A stretch of 64,000 bases of DNA, taken from the NCBI GenBank assembly GCA_932294295.1, contig OW028584.1:8750407-8814406 (forward strand). Reading direction: 5' to 3'. Positions 50,277 through 61,670 of this stretch are shown in pieces (position 1 is the stretch's first letter; every line of letters starts with the position of its first letter). Source of the stretch: Alitta virens (Eukaryota > Annelida > Polychaeta > Phyllodocida > Nereididae). The translations under genes and the position numbers were made by a program. The notes beneath the pieces were generated by a model. It had not been told where the DNA came from. It ran no database searches and worked only from the letters and a program-made list of their open reading frames with translations.

Positions 50277-50520
50277 TGTAAGGTCCCTCTGATTGACTCA
50301 GACCAAGAGCAAGAGTTTAAGTTTCACATATTTATTCCTCCTGTCCCAATGTCACATACGTCCTATTTGCCCAATAGGCTAGACCTTACTCAGAGCACAA
50401 CGCCCTGCTTAACACCAGCAGCCCCTATCACGTGATACCCACGCCATGGCAGTGGAAATACCCCACATTCTAGGTCAACGGCTACTAGCATTCAAACATG
50501 GCAGGATGCAGGTCATCACA
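50277..50520 (-). repeat. LTR (5' in element orientation)
   Basis: 244 bp, identical by eye to the other LTR. The primer-binding site abuts it. Confidence 0.93.
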
Positions 50521-51490
50521 ATATACTTTAAAAGGCTGCTGCTCCCCTAATATTAGTCTGATTCTCGTCAAATAAGACTGAATTGTAGTATAGTTCATAT
50601 TGATTCCATACGTGTTTTCGGATCGAAACTATACCAAATATTAAGCGAGATATTTGTCTGAGAAGGCAGTTGTCTGGCAGCGGTAAGGTGCTCTGTGTAT
50701 GTTCATGACTTGAATGGTGTGGTCAATGTTTTTGACCATGATATATACATTGTTTGGATGAGCTTTATTGCAATTAATTTCTACTCATTCTGCCAACTGG
50801 CAAATGGGAAGGACTTTTCCTTTGGTTTTGTAAAGTCAATTAACCTATATATGTAATAGCAATCTGCCTTGACCATTATGTCAATTGCTATTAGCATTTT
50901 GAATAATACAAAGAATGGGGTAAGTCATGTTTTTTCATCATTGATCACAAGCATTAATTGAAATTCTGAATTTCAACTGATTCCTGTTTATTATGCATAT
51001 TAAAGAGGGAGATTGTTTTGATCATGGATGGAACATGCAATATCAATTTTAATTCCAGTTGGATTATTTTACCCGTAGAAAAAATCGGATTAATATTGAT
51101 GAAGCAGCAGCCGCCGCCAGACAACTGCCTTCTCAGACGAATATCTCGCTTAATATTTGGTTTATTTTCGATCCGAAAACTCTTGGAATTAGTATAAACT
51201 ATGCTACAATTCAATCTTTATTTAACGAAAATCGGCCTAATATTAGGGGAGCAGCAGCCTTTTAAAGAAGCGCTCAGCTCTGCCTGCATTGATACTCTCC
51301 GGGCGCGGACGCTTGAGGGAGCACCAGTGTTTGCCGCCTGCCTGCCTTCTCAGACGAATATCTCGCTTAATATTTGGTCTATTTTCGATCCGAAAACATG
51401 TATGGAAATCAGTATGAACTATACTACAATTCAGTCTTGACAAAAATCGGACTAATATTAGGGGAGTAGCAGCCTTTTAAAGTATATACA
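50521..51490. repeat. inverted and duplicated core of the foldback element
   Basis: The left arm (50,521-50,690) is the reverse complement of two tandem right-arm copies (51,110-51,264 and 51,340-51,490). Shared words are CAGACGAATATCTCGCTTAA and CTAATATTAGGGGAG. The middle (50,690-51,100) is unique AT-rich sequence. ORFs of 60-90 codons across it come from the repeat. Confidence 0.8.
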
Positions 51491-52053
51491 ACCCTTCTCC
51501 CTGCCTACGCTGGTAGCAGTCGGCGAGTTACTCCTACAACTCGGCGGGTTACTCCTGGAAGCCGTCAAGTTACTCCTACTACTCGTCGAAGTACTCGTAC
51601 TAGCCCTGAACAAGCCGTCGTGTTCACTACGCCTAAAATTAGCGACGGGAAACCAGTCCAAGTCGGCGAGTGACTCGACGGCCTCCAGGAGTGACTCGAC
51701 GAGTTCGAGGGGTAATCCGATGGGTTAGGCAGGTTTATTGTTTACTTTTGCACACATTGAGTTTCCGGCTACCAGGCCCGAGAATCCCGGTTTGGGCCCG
51801 AGTCCCAGGAGAGACTCGACGAGTATTTTGAAACGTTGCTGTACTCTTATCAATGGCAATGAAATGGTTGCTTGGAGACCATAAACAATTATTTTCTTTG
51901 TTGAATTAACCAATTGGTGGATGTCATGATACTTTTTATGACTAGTATGAATGCTCTGAAATAAAACGAACTGAATTCCATGGTAATCATCAATCTATTC
52001 ATTGCATATGTGGAGTTAACTAACTTTCTTTTCTATTCCAAACAGGTGCAGAT

Positions 52054-53346
52054 ATGGCGACTGGTAACAACGACAAGAATTCCTCACCACCAAGCTTGAA
52101 GTGCAACACAGTCAGCTGCTTTCTTCCGTACAAGGCCTTGTTGGCAGTTGGACTCCTGTTCCTCATCCACTTTTCAGTTTATATTCATTTTAATGGCTGT
52201 GGAGTGGTGTTGAACTATTTCCCCAAATATAAAGCGACTAAAAATACTTCACAAATAAGCATCTTCAATGATGCATCAATCGAATGGACAAATGGGATGA
52301 CGGATCATACGGATTCATTCAATACTACAACCAATGTTCCTGCACTGACAGAGTCAAAGAAAAAGGATAAAATCATATTCTACTGGAATAGTTACTTTGA
52401 TGTCGCAGACTGGGGAGCGGGGTTTGGACACAAACCTTTTGAATCTTGTGAAATAAAAAATTGTATCGCAACAAATGATCGGCAGAAATACAAGTATAGC
52501 GATGCCATGTTATGTCACATGCGATCTGGTGGTTGTGGTATAAAAGAATTACCAGAGTACAGAAATCCAAACCAGTACTGGATATACTTTCTCATGGAAT
52601 CTCCCTTAAACTCAGCGAGTGATGGGAGCTTGACCCCCTATAATGGAATTTTCAATCTGACACTCACTTACAAGCAGACCTCAAACATAACCCATTCATA
52701 CAGTGAAAAAAATAAAGTCTTAAGAGAACTCAAAGATAATTCCTACAAATTTTATAAAGGGAAAATGACCAGTGTTGCATGGATAGCAAGTAATTGTTGG
52801 TCTTCAAGTGCCATTCAAGGAAGAATGACTTATTTATCGAAACTGAGCAAGCATATCCATGTGAAACGTTATGGCAGATGCCCAGGACATACTAGGTGCG
52901 GTAACACTTGCCATGTAGATGCTGCCAAGACACACAAATTTTACTTTGCAGCTGAAAATTCGATTTGCAAAGACTATGTTACAGAAAAACCATGGAGAGC
53001 AATAGAAGTTGGAATGATCCCCATCGTGTATGGTTACGGAAATTACTCACAAGTTCTTCCTCCAAATTCTTACATCAACGTTCAGAACTTTACATCTCCT
53101 CGCTTATTAGCAGACTATTTGAAAAAAGTTGCAGGAAACGAGACACTATACAATGAATACTTTGATTGGAAAAAGACTTATGTTAAATCAGAGCCAAGAA
53201 AATCACATTATTGCAAACTCTGTGCATTCCTCAACCAGGAAAACCCGCCCAAAAGTATAATTTATAATTTGGATAAATTCTGGTCAAAAGCAAATGATTG
53301 TGTCAATCCTCACACATTTCACGAGTCAGTTATTAAAGAACCATAG
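52054..53346 (+). CDS. alpha-(1,3)-fucosyltransferase, GT10 family
   Basis: A 430-residue intact ORF. It has a short cytosolic start, a signal-anchor (about residues 28-48, KALLAVGLLFLIHFSVYIHF) and a Ser/Thr-rich stem, followed by a GT10 catalytic domain to the end. The family signature FYFAAENSICKDYVTEKPW is at residues of about 300-320, followed by GMIPIVYG. Several Asn-X-Ser/Thr sites and paired Cys residues are present. Enzymes of this family move fucose from GDP-fucose onto N-acetylglucosamine or related sugars in the Golgi. A splice acceptor (TTCCAAACAG) ends 9 bases before the ATG, so an upstream non-coding exon exists. The coding part is one exon. AATAAA lies at 53,934. It is the only clearly intact host enzyme gene here. 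Confidence 0.93.
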   Translation: MATGNNDKNSSPPSLKCNTVSCFLPYKALLAVGLLFLIHFSVYIHFNGCGVVLNYFPKYKATKNTSQISIFNDASIEWTNGMTDHTDSFNTTTNVPALTESKKKDKIIFYWNSYFDVADWGAGFGHKPFESCEIKNCIATNDRQKYKYSDAMLCHMRSGGCGIKELPEYRNPNQYWIYFLMESPLNSASDGSLTPYNGIFNLTLTYKQTSNITHSYSEKNKVLRELKDNSYKFYKGKMTSVAWIASNCWSSSAIQGRMTYLSKLSKHIHVKRYGRCPGHTRCGNTCHVDAAKTHKFYFAAENSICKDYVTEKPWRAIEVGMIPIVYGYGNYSQVLPPNSYINVQNFTSPRLLADYLKKVAGNETLYNEYFDWKKTYVKSEPRKSHYCKLCAFLNQENPPKSIIYNLDKFWSKANDCVNPHTFHESVIKEP

Positions 53347-53945
53347 GAATTAGTCATCGCTTATGTTACACATCTTTTTCCGTACTGCATGACGTGACTG
53401 TCGGTGATTTTAAAAACTAATCATCAACTAGCAGTGATGGTTGTTTCTGTATTGTCATTGCCTGATTGTTGTCTGTATCATTAGCCATAACGGGGATGCA
53501 GTGTATAGTGGAGGATTGGCTTTTATCATTACAGTCTGAATAGCTTAATGAAGGATAAAGTTTATCATCCTGGTAAATCGTATATACTTGAGTAACCACG
53601 AACACCCCTTTCCCACCTTGAGCAGGTAGTCATGTGTCATAGAGGTCAGCTGACATTGTATTACCATTACTACCCTGTGAGCTGCCCTCAAATCTAAGAC
53701 AAATACTTTTCCATTTTATTTATTTATTTTCATATTTTATATTATTTTTTTTTATAATAGAAACCCACCTCCAGTAAATAGCAAAACTGAGACTTCCTAA
53801 AAAAACATAGACACGCAGATTGACATTGTCAAAGTTTATTGTTTCATAATATTTATAAATATTGTTTATTGGGATTAAAAACATTTTCGTTATTTTTATG
53901 TATTTCTTTCTTTTTATGAGAAAAAAAACCCAAAATAAACTCCGT
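53347..53945 (+). other. 3' UTR of the fucosyltransferase gene with polyadenylation signal
   Basis: Non-coding AT-rich sequence after the stop. AATAAA at 53,934-53,939 is the best signal. Confidence 0.5.
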
Positions 53946-56900
53946 TCAGTTATGGATGTCTGATTTACTAAATCTCATCGGTTTCTCTAAAACCAGTGAT
54001 AATATTCACCACAACCTCTAAACGTTTGCAGATATGCATGAATAGGGGGACATTGAGAGCCCTTCAGTAATGAGATAGCCTAATTTTCGTGGAACAGTTC
54101 TGCGACCAAAAATATTACCATTTCTCTGCAGAAGCCAACTGTGGTAGAGATCTCTGTTTTTTGAAGTATGAAGTATGAAATTTGCATTCATACTTGCACA
54201 GCTGAAGTGCATATCCATGTTTTGATATGTGCCTTTTGTGGAGATTTGATTAAGTTTTGGGTTTATGTCATATGGCATGGAAAGTCGATATGTCAGTGTG
54301 CCATAGAGCTTAATATATGAGTCATGCACATGTATCCACATGGCCATTTTTACCAGAGGACCACTAGATGTGTCTGATATTGGGAAAAAAATATGGAAGT
54401 GATGTTGAACTCAAAATAACATTAAAATAAAGGGCTTTTTTCACAATTGTATATTATTTGTCTTTTTTAAACTACTCTGGCTTCCATCTTTTTGCAAATA
54501 AGGTGGTTTTGGCCATTCATATATGTGCAGGTGGACCATAAGAAGCAAGAAAAAAAATATTAGTTCTTATGCTGGCATACATTCCACACAGCCCTGCAAA
54601 AAATAAAGTCTTGTTTTGCAACGTTTCCCATTTTTCCCCTTTTTCAGAGCATTATCACCAATAGCCCTGATATAACAGCAAACATGGTTTCAATACAACT
54701 TCTTTATTCTAGGTACAACATTTCATGCCTACATTATGAAAAATAAGAGAGATATGGACGTCTTAACTTGGAAATTCATGCCTTTTTGCTTTTCCGCCAA
54801 AAATTTATAAAATTTCAAATTGCTTTATCTTCTAAACCATTGACACTGGAGACCTGAAATTTTGGAATTTTCCATTAGTTATATAGTCCTACAACTGGTA
54901 TTTTTTGCAGATTTTTTTGCGATGGTGACCTGGGAAGTTTGTCTGAATTTCGGTGAATTCATATGGATTGACCCTGCTTCAGTTATGTGCCAGCCTTGGA
55001 TTTCTCAACATCTTTGTTAGCCAAATGTGGCAGGTGTCCAAATGTGTCCCATGTGTCAATGGGTTATCTTTCGTCTGTCATGACTCGAAAAGGGAATACC
55101 AAAGTTGAACCTGAAGCGTTTATGACATTAAGCTAATGAAGGTTATTCCTTTTATGGCAATATGCAAATTACTATCATTTGCATAACCCAGTGGTTTCAA
55201 AATTAGGTCAAAATAGGGAAAATTCTTACTTTTACATACCTCCATTTAAAGACACTGTTTACCCTACATGAGTAAAATGTTGTTAATAACATATCTAAAT
55301 TATAGTTTTTCACTTTTTCAACTTTATTTTGATATTCGTTTCATGCTGTTTTTATACTAATGGTAAATCTGAAAAGATTTTTGCTTAATTGTGTTTCTGG
55401 AGCAAAACTCTGGCACTAATGCACTTACCCAACAAAATTTCATATGGTATTACTCTATATAGACTAGTTGTGTCTTTTGATGGTCACATTGACATATCTC
55501 GGCTTTGTTTTACAAAATGTAGAAAAAAAAATTATTTTTCCATTTCCAGACCAGAATCACTCACTGCTGTGCATAAATAAATACAAAAACATAATTTGTC
55601 TCACATAGTGTAGAGATATATTTTTTTGGGGATTCATAACCATTAATGATATATAATTTTGTAATAAGGGGAAAATATGAAGATTTGGTACTCATGCTAA
55701 CTCCCATATCAATGATGATCCCTACATCAGTGAAATTTTGCCTATCATATCTTAATTGTAGTACTTTTACTTGTCAAGCTATATTTTGAAATGTGTTTCA
55801 TCCTTTTTGTGTCTTTATAATGGAAATCTGGATAAAAATGCTAAAAATGGTGTTGTTTCCAACATAGTGATATCATCCCATAATTTGCAATGACAGTCAT
55901 AAAATGTTTCTCTGCAAGACTGATCTCTCTCACCCAGTCTCTTATTTCACTGTTAGAAACCCAGTTGAACGCTTTGGTAAATTATTACCAATTTCATTAG
56001 TTGCATAATAATCTATATACTATGCAAATTCGAAACCAAACAATTAACTATTCAAAAGTGGCAGGGAATTGCAATTGATAATGTATAGTTCCTTCAATTG
56101 CCAGCTAAAAGTAATCTGTGTGCGAAAAATATGCATATGAAGGTATGAATATTGGTGTGTTAAGACATAGCCAACATAATGTCAATGTAAGGCACCACTA
56201 AGCCATATAGAGCATTACTCCATGAAATTTCATTAGGGTAAGTGCATTAGTATTGGAAGTTCTGCTTTTGAAATGAAAGTGTTACAACTTCCAAAGTTTA
56301 TAAATTAAAGATTTAGGCATAATTGAACTTGTAACTATGGAGTATTACTGCAGTAAAAAAAGTAAACACATTGCCTACACTGCTCAGACAAGCTATTTAT
56401 AGAACACAGAGCCTACACTTAAAAAACAAAACTTAGAATCACAACCAGTATTGGTGGTGCAGTGGATAAAGGCGCTGGCAATGCTGAGTGAGGTGACACT
56501 GTGCTGACACTGGTTCAAATCCAGCTCAGTGAATTTTTTTTTCATCAAATTTTCAGTCACATAATATTATATGACTGTTAATTAATTTGTAAAGACAAGC
56601 TTTCCAAATGACAGTCTACTGCTAATATTGTGCATGTTGCCAGATATATTCTTCATATACACCTGTAAAGTGCTTGGTTATAAATACTAATTTCAATGCC
56701 ACAGATTTAATGCAAAATCAGCAACCCAACAATTCAGTGACTGTTGAAGGGAATATGGCAATTGATAATATATAGTTCCTTCATTTGCCAGCTAAATAAA
56801 AACAGTGAGAAAAATATTTTGACTTATAAAGGCATTAAAATGGGTGTGTTGAGTATCATTCCATACACAATAAACCTTTGAGAAAAGCTCATGCATGAAT

Positions 56901-57590
56901 AGGCCTGCCAAGGGATACTTGTAATGTTGGTTGAGATTGCCTGTGCGGTGTAACAGACTATAAAAACAATACATTTACATTTACAAGTGAATGCAGCATG
57001 AAACATGCATAATTACTCATTTACATATATTTACAAACTATAAACATTATACATGAATGTAACTAGAACAATTGGCTATATTGATGCAATTGACATGATT
57101 AGAATAAAGATTTAGCAAATAAACACTCACAACAATGTGCAGCATCCTACTCAATAAACAATGCTATGGACACTAACTTCAGGTGACAATATTTGATCTA
57201 GACAAATAATAAATACATTTGCATAAATAATATAGGCAGAAAGACTGTAAACATACCTCATGTAGATTGACTATTTAGTGACATTTGTAGAGCTCTGACC
57301 GCTTTATTGTCCAGATTTGAAATGCGGACAGTTACAGAAATGCATTGTTTGATGCAGATTCATTGAGGTATGACGTTTTAGTCAGCTGATGGACTTACAG
57401 ACTATAGTGACCAACAAAGATAGACAACTTAGGAGCACACCACGACCTGTTATTCACTTTTATCTGTTATTCATCAAAGCACCAGCTGGCTGGAACTTCC
57501 CAGCTGGAGGTAACTCGGAGACCTGTCTCCCAGATGGATCATTCCCAGCTGGTATATAAGCCAGCTGACAAGGACTTGAGCTGGATCCAT
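53946..57590. other. gene-free region with dispersed repeats
   Basis: Relatives of the 14-15 kb repeats occur at about 55,420-55,580, 56,060-56,250 and 56,655-56,880. The common theme is a block around ACTCTATATRG and GTCACATTGACATA. No coding gene is supported. Confidence 0.55.
56440..56540 (+). repeat. tRNA-like SINE fragment
   Basis: An A-box-like TGGTGCAGTGGATAAAGG and a B box GGTTCAAATCC lie in the spacing of a tRNA-derived SINE. It does not fold as a full tRNA. No poly-A or tail repeat is clear. Confidence 0.5.
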
Positions 57591-57595
57591 CCTAG

Positions 57596-57975
57596 CTGGC
57601 AAATTCTCAAATTATTGAGGCTCCATCTAGTGACCTCTAGCTAGCTGGCAGTCTCCCAGCTGCAGTGGCGATGCTTGTTATTTTTCAACTTATTGAGGCT
57701 CCAGCTAGTGACCTTCAGCTAGCTGGCAGTCTCCCAGCTGCAGTGGCGATGCTTGCTATTTTTCAACTTATTGAGGCTCCAGCTAGTGACCTCAAGCTAG
57801 CTGGCAGTCTCCCAGCTGCAGTGGCGATGCTTGCTATTTTTCAACTTATTGAGTCTCCAGCTAGTGACCTCCAGCTAGCTGGCAATCTCCCAGCTGCAGT
57901 GGCGATGCTTGCTATTTTTCAACTTATTGAGGCTCCAGCTAGTGACCTCCTGCTAGCTTGCAGTCTCCCAGCTGC
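57596..57975 (+). repeat. 78 bp minisatellite, about five units
   Basis: The unit contains CAGTGGCGATGCTTG, TTGAGGCTCCAGCTAGTGACC and CAGCTAGCTGGCAGTCTCC. Units differ by a few substitutions. Because 78 is a multiple of three, all units keep the same frame, which creates a 132-codon ORF from 57,665. GCTGG-rich flanking words continue to 58,460. Confidence 0.93.
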
Positions 57976-59700
57976 ACTGGAAATTCTTGTGATACAGCTG
58001 TTCTTTTATATACTCCCTCATATCTGGCTTTATTATCTAGCATTTATTGACATTCAAAAGTAGAGATACATAAGAAAAAAATGCAGTGTTTTTACAAAAT
58101 AATTTCTAGATCTATGTATATATTTTACCAAATTCGCTCATAAACAGACTTCAGTAGAAATTTTGACAAAATATACAGACAATCATTATCCTGAATCATC
58201 CTGCCTCCATTTTTGCTATTATTAGGCCTCTCTGGCCTAACATAACAACACCAGCTGGAAAAGTTAGGGGAAAATTCACAGCTGGGTGGTAGGCTTAGTT
58301 GGAACTCAGCTGGCTGGGAAGAAATGCTAAGAAATGTCAGCTGGCTAAGAAAGTGGCTAGCTGGGTAAATTGAATTGGCTGGCTGGCTAAGACGGTTGCT
58401 AGCTGGGTGAATTTAATTGGCTGGCTGGCTTAGAATATCTTCAATGGGCTGGCTGGCACCAGTGCTTATGCAGTAGCTGGTAAGTCAGAAAAAATGAATA
58501 ACAGATGAATGTTTCCTAGACTGACAACACTACAGACAGGCCGATATGATATCACGATAAGCTAGTTATTTGCCCTCAGGGCCTGATATCATATCGAGCT
58601 GTGGCCATGGATCCCTGCCCCTCCAAATTCGCCCCCAGGCTACGCTCATCATTATGCTAATTAGTACACAACTCTTCTTTGAAGGCACACCCCCCTGGGG
58701 CTATCCATTTATCTAGCAGGAATAAATTAGATTAATTTTATTGATCAATGCATTTGTTTTTTTTATCAGTTAAAACAGTTAAAACTTTTGTTCAACTATT
58801 AGAAATACTTTAACCCATTTTGTTAATATGAGTACTAGGATTCAATAGACATTTCAACAACTAAATTTCTAATTTCGGTGACACTTTTATTTTTAAATGA
58901 GATATTAAGCCCTTGTGTATTAATAATTTTTGAATGTTTGAAAGATAGGTAAAATAATTCTATATTAACTATTTAAAATGAACTCCATTTCCTCGGAAGT
59001 ATGTTTCTGATCATTGAACTCTGGTATTTGGTTGAAAATGCATTTATTTACTATTCTTTTAAATCTATATTTTATTTTATTTTTATAATGCTCTTTTAGA
59101 TAGCAATTGAACTATAACTATGTCATGAAACTAACCAGTTTAGATCATAGTTTCAAAATTATGAGTTACAAATTACACTGTTACAAATTACACTACTTAA
59201 GAAAAAAAAGTCAGTGTATACACATTAATTCAGTCAGTCAGAAATGAAAGTACAATCTCTCAACACTCCCCACTGCGATTGGCATTATACTGTTAAGAGT
59301 ATTTTGCTGACACTTTGTGCCTGCTGTCTCCATAAGTGACACTAGAGCAAACCCCTTTGCCCCCTAGGCCTGTTACATCCATACTCAATTTGCTACCCCA
59401 TGTAAATGGAACCCCAAATTAGAAGGCTGCATTGACAATGTTAGCAGATAAGGGTCTTCAAGCTGTGAGCAATATGACAACCAGTCAACAGCATCAGTCA
59501 ACAAGCCGGTCTCTTAAATGGCACGCTTGACTATTGTATACACCCTCGGGGCTAATTCACACCAAGTGCGCCCCTTTTTGTTTTGTTTGCCGTTTTTACC
59601 CTAAATGTACTGAAAAGGACTGTTAATGACGAACATAGCTTGTGTATTATCTTTCTTTTTGATCTGTAAATTCTCAACTTCTCCTCATACAAAATATTGT
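57976..59700. other. no supported gene
   Basis: AGCTGGCTGGC-rich sequence (58,245-58,480), then AT-rich DNA. No terminal repeats or coding region seen. Confidence 0.5.
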
Positions 59701-59729
59701 TTTAAAAATGAAGAAAAAACAAAAAGACA

Positions 59730-60170
59730 TCACATTCGAGGATGAGCGCCTCTGGCATATCTCAACCGGTGATTAAGAACATTGGCTTGATCAAGCCATT
59801 GGTTACCCCTCCCCCTCATAAAATTGTCAGGGATCACATGATCCTCCTCAACATTGTCATTAGCACGAAGATGCGGGTCGTCAGCCACAGCATCTTCCTC
59901 CTCCTCCTCCTCCTCCTCCTGCTCCTCCTCCTCCTCCTCCTCCTCCTCCTCCTCCTCCTCCTTCTCAACAAGTCGTCTATCTTCATGGTTGACAAGTACC
60001 TCATGAAGTTCTATTCTTCGCATCAAGTCGTCATCCCTATAAGCCAGCCATGCCGCAAACAAAATCCCCATCAGTCTTGACAGGCCTCTGAAAATGCAGA
60101 AGACTCCATCTCGCCTCTGAAAAAATAAGTGGACATTGACTATGTCGTTTTTTTTTTCAATTTTGACCAT
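59730..60170 (-). CDS. unrecognised acid-rich ORF
   Basis: A 146-codon ORF with a long glutamate run (about 59,893-59,962, GAG/GAA codons) between a hydrophobic segment (LMGILFAAWLAY) and a DNVEEDHVIPDNF-type tail. An acceptor-like TTTTTTCAG (about 60,116-60,124) or GCATTTTCAG (about 60,088-60,097) lies near its start, so it may be a later exon of the upstream membrane protein, whose stop at 60,326 is followed at once by a donor-like GTGGGT. No domain is recognised. The run of E may inflate the ORF. Confidence 0.4.
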   Translation of the reverse strand: MVKIEKKNDIVNVHLFFQRRDGVFCIFRGLSRLMGILFAAWLAYRDDDLMRRIELHEVLVNHEDRRLVEKEEEEEEEEEEEEEQEEEEEEEEDAVADDPHLRANDNVEEDHVIPDNFMRGRGNQWLDQANVLNHRLRYARGAHPRM

Positions 60171-60325
60171 TCTTACTTGGTGCTGTCAATAACAGTACCA
60201 AACACAAACATCATTACTGTTTTACTGTATTACAACTATAGTATTTAGCATTTTCAATTTTGACCATTCTTACACTGTGGTGTCAATAACAGTATTTAAG
60301 CATTTTCAAAAAAAAAAAAACCCAC

Positions 60326-61033
60326 CTAAACAGTGAACGCAGTTGAAGGAGGGGTGTCTCCTCTTTCCAGCGTATGTAGATTGCCCCAAGTACAATTACA
60401 GCATTTTGCAGCCAGATGAGCAGGGAGGAGCATTATTGCCATACATTTCAAGCAGCAATCAATTGCGCACATTGCTGGATCGTCGGCCCTGGCGTGACTA
60501 TTGATGCGGGCATGTAAGTTCACAAGACTCACCAGAATGGCGCATGTTACAACTCCTCCCAAAATGCTGCTCACTGTCGTCCACATGATCATCCCTGTGC
60601 CATAACTCCTTAAAGCCTTTCTGGATGCAAAGAGAGGTTCATGCGCTTCATGTGAATGGTCGTAATCCATCTCGACTGTGGTCTTTATCAATGAAGTCAC
60701 TGTCACTCCAGCTACATCGGATGACAAACACTGAGCCCAGGGAAAGGTTGAAGTAATTTCCAGGCAGAGTTCACCTGAAAGGCCAATAACTATAACTCTA
60801 GCGAATCCGATTGTGCGTTTGAGACTCGCTACGTCAAAGTTCTCCATTCCAGGTCTTATCGTCAGTACTTTGCCGGTCCTGTGTTCAGAAGCAAAGAATG
60901 GAGCAGCGGCCACCTCTTTACAAAGTACGGCCCCCGAAAAGCCACAACTGCACTGTCCCTCATTTCCGCAGGACCAAGCCGCAGCATGACTCAGGCTAAT
61001 CACTAGCAACAAAAAGGCAGCAATTCAATCCAT
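60326..61033 (-). pseudogene. type I membrane protein, relative in layout of the protein at 21,172
   Basis: The ATG at 61,033 is followed by a TGA at codon 3 (61,025-61,027). The same frame then continues open through a signal peptide (AAFLLLVISLSHAAAW), a Cys leader with spacing C-x5-C-x-C-x7-C, and a V/I/L-rich ectodomain. A transmembrane segment (SSILGGVVTCAILVSLVNL) and a Cys-rich tail complete it. The layout and the Cys leader match the spliced protein at 21,172-22,622. The stop at codon 3 makes this copy likely non-functional unless a downstream non-ATG start is used. About 235 codons in all. Role unknown; perhaps a surface protein of the virion or infected cell. Confidence 0.65.
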
Positions 61034-61670
61034 GGCACTCAATAAATGATCCGCTTGCAATTTCCACTTGCTTTCTCTCCCAACAAAAAGCCTGTAATGA
61101 CCACTTAACACCCCTATCCAAGTCAAGAATCACCCTCAGTCTGACCTCAATACAAGATGTTACATAATGAAAACAAAAGAAGGCTAGGGGGTGACCACGG
61201 CATGTCAAATGGAGGGGTATATTAGACACAATGGGCTGAGTTATATTCACACTTATTACAACCCCATATCATTATTCATCACATATATTAATTAGTTCTG
61301 ATTGTAATGGCACTAATTTTGATAGGAAGTCTCTCCAAATTTCACTCATGCCACTGTGACTATATTATAAGACACTCATGAGTAAAAAAATAAATAGATT
61401 ATAAACTGATATTTATATATAATAAAAATTAAAAAAATTATTTGTACCTACTTGAGATGCTACAGGTATTAAATGAGCATTCAGAAAACGTTTATTTGAT
61501 CATGAGATAAGCGTGTCAGGGGCCACCCACCTGGGGATGCTCAGATGCCACTTGAGCAGAAAAGACCTATCACCTGAAGCATGTCACCTGCATGATCTGA
61601 GGGGGAGATGACCACGAGGGCTGAGTTCTGGAGACCCCCCATAGCAGCCCTTTCTGCCCTCCAGCTAATT
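61034..61670. other. intergenic, no supported gene
   Basis: AT-rich with poly-A tracts; a minus-strand ORF of 84 codons (60,996-61,250) overlaps the membrane-protein start in another frame and is not supported. Confidence 0.5.

Larger units (their letters stand above)
46839..50520 (-). mobile_element. gypsy-like LTR retrotransposon, young, pol-deleted
   Basis: Two 244 bp LTRs (46,839-47,082 and 50,277-50,520) appear identical base for base. The flanks show ATAT at 46,835-46,838 and 50,521-50,524; removing the element restores the palindrome arm sequence seen intact at 19,855. The primer-binding site on the minus strand (TGGCGCCCGATATGGGAC, about 50,258-50,275) fits a lysine tRNA. Gag is intact, but nearly all of pol is missing: gag is followed directly by an integrase C-terminal remnant. 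It is the same family as 38,190-40,674. Confidence 0.93.
46568..51720. mobile_element. Harbinger-related inverted-repeat element, split by an LTR insertion
   Basis: The left end CCCCCTCTCACATAGCCGG matches the Harbinger left end at 15,990. Left sequence (46,640-46,838) with GGAGTAACTCGCCGACTGCTACC words is the reverse complement of right sequence at 51,480-51,700 (GGTAGCAGTCGGCGAGTTACTCC). Both match the subterminal arrays at 19.97-20.14 kb. Between them lie only inverted-repeat core and the nested LTR element, with no transposase, so this is a non-autonomous relative. The right terminus (about 51,720) is approximate. Confidence 0.65.

Noticed and set aside
57665..58063. 132-codon ORF
   Set aside because: Wholly made by the 78 bp minisatellite; no other support.
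59742..60080. Plus-strand ORF with a poly-leucine run
   Set aside because: Shadow of the glutamate run on the minus strand.
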